Source: Spirochaetia bacterium UBA5550
Lineage (GTDB): Bacteria; Spirochaetota; UBA4802; UBA5550
Direction of reading: 5' to 3'
Assembly: GCA_002425885.1 (NCBI GenBank)
Contig: DINC01000274.1
Coordinates: 6,988 to 20,182, forward strand
Length of the DNA stretch: 13,195 nt
Shown here in pieces: positions 7,091 to 13,195 of the stretch; the stretch's first letter is position 1, and each line of letters starts with the position of its first letter. The notes beneath the pieces were generated by a model. That model was not told the origin of the DNA, searched no databases, and saw nothing but the letters and a program-made list of their open reading frames with translations. The translations under genes and the position numbers were made by a program.

Positions 7091-7852
7091 ATGAACATGG
7101 ACCGAATTTTCTCAGTAATACTCTCATTCTTTGACGATATTATCCCACTTTTTCTCCCCTCAAAAAAGAAGGGGGTTCTAACAGCTTTTCTTATGATTGC
7201 CGCCAATACAACACCTCTTCTCGGAATCATCCTTTATAACTGGAATCCCTTTATAATTCTATTTATTTACTGGTTTGAAAGTGCAATTATAGGTATACTT
7301 AATATTTTTAAAATGCTCATAAGCGGAGCGATTCAGGATAAAAAATTCTCACCCGATGATTTCACAATAGCTTTATTCCTTTCAGCTTTTTTCACAGTTC
7401 ATTACGGTATGTTCATGTTTGTACACGGAATCTTTCTCACTGTATTATATTTTATATTTACTGATATATCTCTCATTGATAAAGTCTTTAATGATTTCGA
7501 TCTGAGCCCCCTGTTCGGCGGATTTATCCCTGAAGATTCCACCCTTTCAGGGTTTATTGAGTCCGAGCTATTCCCGATTGCCGCCCTCATAGGTTATCAT
7601 TTGTTTTATTTTTTTTCAAGCTTTATCTGTACAGGGGATTATGATAAAAACATAGCTCAGGATTACATGATGCGCCCGTACAAAAGAATTGTAATTATGC
7701 AGATGACAATTATGCTGGGAGCATTTACCTTATTCCTTACCGGATTTAGAAGCATTGCGTTTATTATTATATGGATAGCATTCAAAATAGCTGCCGATCT
7801 TAAACTGACAGCGGGTGAAATGAGACGAACAGAAAACACATTAAAAGAGTAA
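7091..7852 (+). CDS. DUF6498-like integral membrane protein
   Basis: This is a 253-residue polytopic inner-membrane protein of unknown function. Hydrophobic segments lie near 28-48, 50-78, 93-124, 160-180, 200-218 and 221-236. Motifs that recall the DUF6498 family are YWFESAIIGILN (60-71), HYGMFMFVHGIF (104-115), MMRPYKRIVIMQ (193-204) and a C-terminal FKIAADLK (231-238). The charged and aromatic residues within membrane segments (Glu63, His104, His112) are the conserved-looking points. I prefer ATG 7091, with AAGGG (7081-7085) 5 nt upstream. GTG 7085 overlaps that ribosome site and ATG 7097 is the next alternative. It is followed by nrdJ on the same strand after 94 bp, with no strong terminator between, so read-through is possible but no functional link is implied. 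The family assignment is from memory of motifs. Confidence 0.8.
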   Translation: MNMDRIFSVILSFFDDIIPLFLPSKKKGVLTAFLMIAANTTPLLGIILYNWNPFIILFIYWFESAIIGILNIFKMLISGAIQDKKFSPDDFTIALFLSAFFTVHYGMFMFVHGIFLTVLYFIFTDISLIDKVFNDFDLSPLFGGFIPEDSTLSGFIESELFPIAALIGYHLFYFFSSFICTGDYDKNIAQDYMMRPYKRIVIMQMTIMLGAFTLFLTGFRSIAFIIIWIAFKIAADLKLTAGEMRRTENTLKE

Positions 7853-7946
7853 CCTGAAATTAAAAATTCAGTGATTTTAGAAAATATAGTTTTACAAATA
7901 TCGGGGTGAAAATAGTTTATCAGACTCACATTAAAAAGGAACCGGA

Positions 7947-10274
7947 ATGATAGAAAAAAAATTTGAAACAATAAAAATATACTCGGATATGAAAGCAAAG
8001 ATATCCGGGAATTCACTCACTGTTCTTGAAAAAAGATACCTTGCCCGGAATGAAAGAGGAGACATAATCGAAACTGCCGAAGGGCTCTTCTCAAGAGTGG
8101 CACGCTTTGTTGCATCCGCTGATTCTCTTTACGGGGCATCTGATGAAGAGATCAATGAAACTGCCACAAAATTCTATGAGATGATGGCAGGGATGATGTT
8201 TGTCCCCAACAGCCCTACACTGATGAACGCAGGTCGCCCCCTGGGGCAGCTTTCAGCATGTTTTGTACTCCCAGTTGAAGATTCTATGGAAGGGATTTTC
8301 GATTCACTGAAGCACATGGCCCTCATTCATAAGAGCGGCGGCGGCACCGGCTTCTCTTTTTCAAAACTGAGGCCTAAAAATGACATGGTAAGCAGCACTG
8401 CAGGCGTATCAAGCGGGCCAGTATCATTCATGAATATATTCAATGCAGCAACGGAAACAGTAAAGCAGGGTGGGACACGCCGTGGAGCCAACATGGCTAT
8501 ACTTAACATTGATCATCCGGATATCATGGATTTCATACAGGCAAAAACTGATCTCTCAATGCTGACAAACTTCAATATATCTGTTGCTCTCACGGATGAT
8601 TTCATGAAAGCTGCAAAAAACGGAGAGGATTACGATCTCATTAATCCAAGGTCAGGGGAGAGATGCGGGAAACTCAATGCACGCATGGTTTACGATTTAA
8701 TAATCGAGATGGCATGGAAAAACGGCGAACCGGGGATCATCTTCATTGACAGGATCAATGAATTTAACCCTCTCAAAAAAATCGGACTCATAGAAAGCAC
8801 AAATCCCTGCGGCGAACAGCCCCTCCTCCCTTATGAATCATGCAATCTCGGTTCAATAAACCTTAACTCAATAGTGAAAGGTGAAGGGAGCAGCGCGGAG
8901 ATCGACTTCAGACTTCTGCGTGAACTCACACATGAAGCAGTCCACTTCCTGGATAACGTAATCGATATGAACTCATACCCGCTCAAGGAGATCGAAAAGA
9001 AGACAAAGTTGAACCGGAAGATCGGCCTGGGTATCATGGGTTATGCTGATATGCTTATTAAACTCGGAATTCCTTATGACTCAGAAGAGGCCCTCTCTGT
9101 TGCCGAATCTGTAATGTCAGCAATCCAGAATGAATCGAAAATCAAATCAGCGGAACTTGCCGAAAAGCGCGGGGCATTCCCCACATTCGAAAAATCAGAA
9201 TACGCTGCAAGAGATGAAAAACCTCTGCGTAACGCCACAACAACAACTATCGCTCCCACAGGTACAATCAGCATCATAGCTGACTCATCAAGCGGCATTG
9301 AACCGATCTTCGCACTGGCGTACGTTCGCAATGTAATGGACAACAACAGACTCATAGAAAGCAACCCGGCATTCGAAGCCGCAGTGAACTCCCTTGGTGA
9401 AGGTTACGATAAACAGTATATAATGGACGCCGTTGCTGAACATGGCTCAGCCAGGGAAGTTGAAGAGCTGCCGGAAGATATAAAAAGAATTTTTGCCACA
9501 GCTCATGACATTTCACCGGAATGGCACATAAGGACACAGGGGATCTTTCAGAAATATGTGGATAACGCGGTATCCAAAACAGTAAACTTCTCCGGCTCAG
9601 CAGAAAAAGAGGATATTAGGAAGGTCTATGATCTTGCATATGAGCTTAACTGCAAAGGTGTAACAGTTTACAGAGACGGTTCCCGTGACAATCAGGTTCT
9701 TCAGAAACCAGCGACAGAACAGAAGGCCCCGGCTGAGGCCACAGAAGAGCATGTGGAGATATTCAGAGCCATTGCACCACGGCCCCGGCATGAAATAACA
9801 TGGGGAGCAACAAGGAAGATGAACACCGGATGCGGTTCTCTCTATGTAACTATAAACGAAGACTCCCATGGGATCTTTGAAGTATTCGCGGCAATGGGTA
9901 AGGGGGGCGGATGCGCTGCAAGCCAGACCGAGGCAATCGGAAGGTTAATATCTCTTGCGCTGAGATCCGGCGTGGAGAGGGAGCAGATAGTCAAACAGCT
10001 TAAAGGTGTAAGATGTCCGAATCAGGCATGGGAGAAAGGGGGAAGAATCTACTCCTGTTCAGACGCAATAGCTAAAGCAATTGAGAGATACTCAGGAATT
10101 GAAAACGCGAAAATAGAAAATACATTCCAGGATGCCGCAAAAATAATTGCTGAAACAAACGGCAAGGGGCATGATAATGTTGTAACAGGGGTCTGCCCTG
10201 ACTGCCACGGACCGCTGGAATTTGAGTCAGGCTGCTCGGTACGCAGGGTCTGCGGCTTTTCAAGATGCGGCTGA
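7947..10274 (+). CDS. nrdJ: Adenosylcobalamin-dependent (class II) ribonucleoside-diphosphate reductase
   Basis: This 775-residue cytoplasmic enzyme reduces ribonucleotides to deoxyribonucleotides using a radical from adenosylcobalamin. The barrel holds the catalytic loop NPCGEQ (286-291): Asn286, thiyl-radical Cys288 and Glu290. Cys105 (LSACFVLP) and Cys299 (YESCNLGSINL) are the expected active-site redox pair. Other family motifs are KSGGGTGFSFSKLRP (129-143), KQGGTRRGANMAI (173-185) and TTIAPTGTISIIADSSSGIEP (split at 433-453). Residues about 605-700 form the TSCPD domain (MNTGCGSLYV, GGGCAASQTEAIGRL, VRCPNQAW). The tail has Cys750/753, 763, 769 and 774, consistent with a metal-binding or thiol-shuttle end. 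No N-terminal ATP cone and no intein are seen. AAGGA at 7936-7940 lies 6 nt before the ATG. No cobalamin riboswitch fits in the 94-bp leader. Confidence 0.97.
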   Translation: MIEKKFETIKIYSDMKAKISGNSLTVLEKRYLARNERGDIIETAEGLFSRVARFVASADSLYGASDEEINETATKFYEMMAGMMFVPNSPTLMNAGRPLGQLSACFVLPVEDSMEGIFDSLKHMALIHKSGGGTGFSFSKLRPKNDMVSSTAGVSSGPVSFMNIFNAATETVKQGGTRRGANMAILNIDHPDIMDFIQAKTDLSMLTNFNISVALTDDFMKAAKNGEDYDLINPRSGERCGKLNARMVYDLIIEMAWKNGEPGIIFIDRINEFNPLKKIGLIESTNPCGEQPLLPYESCNLGSINLNSIVKGEGSSAEIDFRLLRELTHEAVHFLDNVIDMNSYPLKEIEKKTKLNRKIGLGIMGYADMLIKLGIPYDSEEALSVAESVMSAIQNESKIKSAELAEKRGAFPTFEKSEYAARDEKPLRNATTTTIAPTGTISIIADSSSGIEPIFALAYVRNVMDNNRLIESNPAFEAAVNSLGEGYDKQYIMDAVAEHGSAREVEELPEDIKRIFATAHDISPEWHIRTQGIFQKYVDNAVSKTVNFSGSAEKEDIRKVYDLAYELNCKGVTVYRDGSRDNQVLQKPATEQKAPAEATEEHVEIFRAIAPRPRHEITWGATRKMNTGCGSLYVTINEDSHGIFEVFAAMGKGGGCAASQTEAIGRLISLALRSGVEREQIVKQLKGVRCPNQAWEKGGRIYSCSDAIAKAIERYSGIENAKIENTFQDAAKIIAETNGKGHDNVVTGVCPDCHGPLEFESGCSVRRVCGFSRCG

Positions 10275-10283
10275 TGCCGCATC
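10264..10283. terminator. Perfect 8-bp hairpin at the end of nrdJ, possible bidirectional terminator
   Basis: GATGCGGC (10264-10271), loop TGAT, GCCGCATC (10276-10283) form a GC-rich perfect stem. The loop starts with the nrdJ stop codon TGA. The convergent lipoprotein gene stops at 10287. The plus-strand sequence after it is only mildly T-rich (CTGTCAGTTGACTTTT), so termination is plausible rather than certain. Confidence 0.55.
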
Positions 10284-10286
10284 CTG

Positions 10287-11102
10287 TCAGTTGACTTTTA
10301 TAATCTCAATACCCTTCTTCTTTTTCAAAGGTTCTATACTCTGTACTTTCACCGCTTTATTCAATACCGGGCTGGAAAAACTCAGTTCCATACTTACACC
10401 AAGGCCCGGAGCAACAATTTTAATCCTTTTGAAAAAAGAACTCTTATCTTTACGTATCATGGACTTAAGATAAATTTCAGCTTTGTTTTTGCTCTCTTTA
10501 TGCATCAGGAGAATTTTTTCAGGAACCCCGTTTTTCAGATAAATATTCTCAAAGTAATCACTGTTTTCAAGTATGAGATAATAAGCGTTCCCCTCCTCTT
10601 TAAGGAGTCTGCTTACATTGTACCCTTTGATAAGCGGAATCCCCCCTGTGAAAAGAGTCTGTATAAAACCATATTCAGCTTTAAAGCCTGAATAGTTATA
10701 CAGATCGATTTTATTAACATCATCAACAACAAGTTTTTTTTCAGCAGGATAGTAGAAATAGAGCCTTTCCGCCTCCCTGTACACGTCAATAACAGGGCTC
10801 CTGAAAATAAAATCCTTCAATGACAAAAAGAAATAACCCTTCCTGTCATAAACTGCCCGCCCCTCAACCTTAAACTTTTTTCCGGATGTCTCGCCGTCAG
10901 CAGTAAAGGATGAATTGATTGTATCAGGTGCTGACGCGTTGATTTCATCCAGCACCCTGATCAGCTCCGATGATTTGGCCTTATCACCCTCAATGAGATC
11001 TTTTTCCTGAAAAGTATCCGGCTGAGTTGCTGCGCAGGATAATATTAAAAAGCAAAGAACTGTTAGAGTTCCCGCTGAAATTATTCTTTTAATTGCTGCC
11101 AT
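10287..11102 (-). CDS. LolA/LolB-fold-like (DUF4292-type) outer-membrane lipoprotein candidate
   Basis: This is a 271-residue lipoprotein: signal peptide 1-22, lipobox I-L-S-C with Cys23 (from ATG 11102). The mature region is beta-rich with alternating hydrophobic strands: SSFTADGETSGKKFKVEGRA then YFFLSLKD, SPVIDVYREAERLYFYYP, a FIQTLFTGGIPL turn, ILENSDYFENIYLKNGVPEK and IKIVAPGLGVSMELSF. This half-barrel pattern is that of LolA/LolB and DUF4292 proteins, which carry lipoproteins or lipids across or into the outer membrane. Remembered synteny supports it: in pseudomonads a TPR protein gene adjoins lolB. AGGGGAG (11118-11112) is 9 nt before ATG 11102 but only 3 nt before ATG 11108, so I use 11102. 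The start overlaps the TPR gene's end by 14 nt, indicating translational coupling. The exact function is inferred. Confidence 0.78.
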   Translation of the reverse strand: MAAIKRIISAGTLTVLCFLILSCAATQPDTFQEKDLIEGDKAKSSELIRVLDEINASAPDTINSSFTADGETSGKKFKVEGRAVYDRKGYFFLSLKDFIFRSPVIDVYREAERLYFYYPAEKKLVVDDVNKIDLYNYSGFKAEYGFIQTLFTGGIPLIKGYNVSRLLKEEGNAYYLILENSDYFENIYLKNGVPEKILLMHKESKNKAEIYLKSMIRKDKSSFFKRIKIVAPGLGVSMELSFSSPVLNKAVKVQSIEPLKKKKGIEIIKVN

Positions 11103-13017
11103 TTCCATCTGCTCCCCTGATCTTTTTCAGTTTTTCCTCAACTGCTGCATTCTTTTCAAACTTTAATGCCTTTTCAAAATAAGTCTTTGCCCGCGCCATA
11201 TTACCTAATTTTAAATATGTATCGCCGATGTGATCATACACAACATAATCCGGTGTACCTGCCTCTTCCAGCTTCTCTTCAGCAAGGAGGAGATATTTCA
11301 GTGCCGGTTCATACTCCCCTTTTCTGTAATATATCCACCCCAGTGAATCCAGATATGCGCCGTTGTCAGGCTCATACTCCAGAGCTTTTGATACAAGGGA
11401 GAAGGCCTCATCGAGGTTGCTGTTTTTTTCAGCGTAAATATAACCGAGATAATTGTACGCCCTTGCGCTTGAAGGATTATGCTTTATCGCATCCCGGAGA
11501 TTCTGAATTGCGTTATCGACTTCACCAAGCTTTTCATTGGCAACTGCCATATAGAAATGATAGGTCTCTTCATTATTCTTTTTAGAAATAGCAAGTGCTA
11601 TACTCTTCCTGGCATCTTTATACTTCTCCTCCCAGATATTCACAAGCCCCATAAAAAAATAGGGGGATGGGTTTTCCGGGTCAATTTCCGAAGCTTTCAT
11701 GAAATAGTCGAAAGCACGGCTGTACTTCTTCTGTGTACCGTAAAGATATCCGATATGAACCAGTATGTCGGTCTCCTTTGAGTGAGCATAGAACCTGTTG
11801 TAGTAACTTATGGCCATTGAATAATTTTTATTCTCTTCATGAGTACGGGCGAGATAGTAAAAGATGTCATTGTTCTCACTCTTAATCTCCATAGCCATAT
11901 AGAACATCTTCTCAGCAGCATTAAAAATGAAATTTCTGAAACAGGCTGTACCTGCTGCTACAAGCGCTTTATATGCTTCATCCCTGTTGTCACCGCGCGC
12001 CCGTAGCTTCGCAAGAGCGATATACGGGCTCACCATGTCGTTTCTGTATTTCATCACAGCGGGAATAATACTCTCTGCCCTGCTGTCATCTCCGGTAAGT
12101 TCAGCGTAAAGCCCGGCTGAAGCCAGCCCTTCAAAAGACTTCAGATTTCTGATGCGGGCAAAGTGCTCAAGGGCCCGGTCATCGCTGTTGATATAATAGA
12201 CATTCCCCAGGATAAACTCCATGTTAGGTTCACCGGGTGAGTTTTTCAGATATAAAGCTGCATACTTTTCAGCATCGTTCAGGTTATAGTAACCCATGGC
12301 GGAGAGGGCCAGCATATATATGGTATTCATGTTGTTGCTGTTCAGTTCATATGCTTTGCGGAAATACTGGAAACCTTTCCTGTAGTCATTTTTCGAATAC
12401 ATAATATATCCGGCATTATAATAGGAGTTCTCCAGATAATAAGGAAGGACATCCCTGCTCTTTGATATTTCAATTATCTTCTCAAATTCGCTGAGTGATT
12501 TTTCGGTATTGTTTAGATACTTGAAGTAATGTATGCCGAGCATATACAGCGCTGCAGGATCATCAGGTACAGATTGGATATACTTCTCAAGCAGTTCCGA
12601 AGCCTCAACAGATTTCTTTCTCACCATCAAAATTGAATAAAGCCTGCTGTACGGCGGAAAAAATTCTTTTTCAGACATTATCGAGAGTCTGGCGTATTCC
12701 TCAGACTTCTCCGTCTCACCTTTCATATGATAAAGCTCAGCCAGCTGATAATAAACCCGCCCTTTCGAATCCTCATCAGCAACTGCATTGTTCATCTTCT
12801 CAATCGCCAGGTCTATATACTTCTTACGATCATCAGCTTTATCTGATGCGGCAGCAAGATTCTTATAATAAAGCCCCTCGCTGTAGAAACTCCATCCTGA
12901 GGCGACCTTCTCCCGCTTCTCAGGCACGGTTTTTATGCTCTCACCCTTTACCGCGTCAGTGGAACTGCACTGAATCAGAAAGAGCGGCAAAAGGAAAATG
13001 AGATGTATTTTTTTCAT
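11089..13017 (-). CDS. Tetratricopeptide-repeat protein, probable lipoprotein, LolB-neighbour type
   Basis: This is a 642-residue exported protein. Residues 1-17 are a signal peptide ending L-I-Q-C; Cys17 is the likely lipidation site though Gln at -1 is atypical. The rest is a superhelix of TPR units from about 85 to 625. Clear repeats lie near 86-117, 155-186, 198-226, 232-262, 385-412, 417-446, 452-480, 486-514, 519-549, 554-583 and 595-622, with a diverged middle at 265-380. The C-terminal pair (YNYLGYIYAEKNSNLDEAF, then AYLDSLGWIYYRKGEYEPAL) is a signature of the long TPR proteins found beside lolB in Gram-negative genomes. TPRs are protein-docking scaffolds, so a periplasmic or outer-membrane assembly role is likely. 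It leads a two-gene operon, with a promoter upstream and the lipoprotein gene overlapping its end. Confidence 0.9.
   Translation of the reverse strand: MKKIHLIFLLPLFLIQCSSTDAVKGESIKTVPEKREKVASGWSFYSEGLYYKNLAAASDKADDRKKYIDLAIEKMNNAVADEDSKGRVYYQLAELYHMKGETEKSEEYARLSIMSEKEFFPPYSRLYSILMVRKKSVEASELLEKYIQSVPDDPAALYMLGIHYFKYLNNTEKSLSEFEKIIEISKSRDVLPYYLENSYYNAGYIMYSKNDYRKGFQYFRKAYELNSNNMNTIYMLALSAMGYYNLNDAEKYAALYLKNSPGEPNMEFILGNVYYINSDDRALEHFARIRNLKSFEGLASAGLYAELTGDDSRAESIIPAVMKYRNDMVSPYIALAKLRARGDNRDEAYKALVAAGTACFRNFIFNAAEKMFYMAMEIKSENNDIFYYLARTHEENKNYSMAISYYNRFYAHSKETDILVHIGYLYGTQKKYSRAFDYFMKASEIDPENPSPYFFMGLVNIWEEKYKDARKSIALAISKKNNEETYHFYMAVANEKLGEVDNAIQNLRDAIKHNPSSARAYNYLGYIYAEKNSNLDEAFSLVSKALEYEPDNGAYLDSLGWIYYRKGEYEPALKYLLLAEEKLEEAGTPDYVVYDHIGDTYLKLGNMARAKTYFEKALKFEKNAAVEEKLKKIRGADGNGSN
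11112..11118 (-). promoter_or_regulatory. Ribosome binding site deciding the LolB-like start
   Basis: On the minus strand AGGGGAG is 3 nt from ATG 11108 and 9 nt from ATG 11102. Usual spacing favours 11102. The site lies inside the TPR coding sequence. Confidence 0.5.
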
Positions 13018-13052
13018 TACGGTATTATTTACCCCTTTTTGATAATCGAGAC

Positions 13053-13080
13053 AGAATAACCCTGTTTAACAATATGTCAA
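13053..13080 (-). promoter_or_regulatory. Sigma-70-type promoter for the TPR-lipoprotein operon
   Basis: On the minus strand TTGACA (13080-13075) and TATTCT (13058-13053) are 16 bp apart. Transcription would start about 30 nt before the ATG at 13017. An AAAAAGGGG ribosome-like site lies in the leader but 14 nt or more from the ATG, which is farther than usual. Confidence 0.5.
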
Positions 13081-13092
13081 ATATAATTGACA
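13075..13092. repeat. Small palindrome TGTCAA-N6-TTGACA overlapping the -35 region
   Basis: TGTCAA (13075-13080) and TTGACA (13087-13092) are inverted copies separated by ATATAA. Each half is also a consensus -35 on one strand, so this could be back-to-back -35 elements of divergent promoters or an operator. The plus-strand half has only a poor -10 downstream (TAAAAA at 15 bp spacing). Confidence 0.4.
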
Positions 13093-13195
13093 GACAGCTA
13101 AATTGAATAAAAATCGGATCCGCATTATTAAATATACCCCATAGCACTCTATTCTTTCACTAATAATTGATTGAAATAATAAAATAATGTGTTAT
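13093..13195. other. AT-rich non-coding right edge
   Basis: About 100 bases without a start codon plus ribosome site that leads into a sustained frame. It is probably intergenic sequence before a gene beyond the right edge. Nothing else is recognisable. Confidence 0.5.

Noticed and set aside
7853..7873. Terminator between the DUF6498-like gene and nrdJ
   Set aside because: CTGAA and TTCAG arms give only a 5-bp AT-rich stem, too weak to claim.
7853..7946. Cobalamin riboswitch ahead of nrdJ
   Set aside because: Only 94 bases are available, far shorter than a cobalamin aptamer, and no B12-box-like sequence is visible.
7947..10274. Intein or frameshift in nrdJ
   Set aside because: The frame is continuous, with all family motifs in order and the expected spacing.

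Overview
The window comes from a flagellated, diderm (Gram-negative) bacterium. Three genes encode exported lipoproteins and a fourth exported protein has a probable but non-consensus lipobox. One of them carries an OmpA-type peptidoglycan-binding domain, another gene is a LolB-like outer-membrane lipoprotein candidate, and a chemoreceptor gene sits behind a sigma-28 (FliA-type) promoter. Base composition is moderately AT-rich by eye. The chemoreceptor signalling domain and relaxed lipoboxes (S-L-S-C, L-I-Q-C) remind me of Spirochaetota, and Deferribacterota is the other candidate. This is a weak taxonomic inference. No phage, plasmid, tRNA, rRNA or CRISPR features were seen.

Layout. (1) 1-4372, minus strand: an ABC importer operon (substrate-binding lipoprotein, permease, ATPase) of the NitT/TauT class, closest in remembered sequence to the 'urea carboxylase region' transporters that carry urea or guanidine. 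It is followed, across a MITE-like inverted repeat, by a second lipoprotein that fuses a TauA-like binding domain to an OmpA C-terminal domain and runs off the left edge. (2) 4516-5307, plus: an alpha/beta hydrolase divergent from the importer. (3) 5339-6925, minus: a methyl-accepting chemotaxis protein with about six membrane segments and no large periplasmic domain. (4) 7091-10274, plus: a DUF6498-like membrane protein, then an adenosylcobalamin-dependent ribonucleotide reductase (nrdJ). (5) 10287-13017, minus: a two-gene operon of a long TPR protein, probably a lipoprotein, and a LolA/LolB-fold-like lipoprotein, with overlapping reading frames.

Working together. The importer genes form one system: capture at the inner-membrane surface, passage through the permease, ATP-driven by the ATPase. 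The SBP-OmpA fusion may be a related cell-wall-anchored binding protein or an unrelated gene of another operon. TPR plus LolB-like lipoproteins probably act in outer-membrane lipoprotein or envelope biogenesis. The MCP is independently expressed with the motility regulon. nrdJ supplies deoxyribonucleotides without needing oxygen but needs B12. Both convergent gene ends (5305-5330 and 10264-10283) carry perfect hairpins that include the stop codon of the plus-strand gene. I see no clear, wholly new multi-gene system here; the most unusual items are the SBP-OmpA fusion, the repeat beside it, and the importer lacking its usual enzyme and riboswitch partners.
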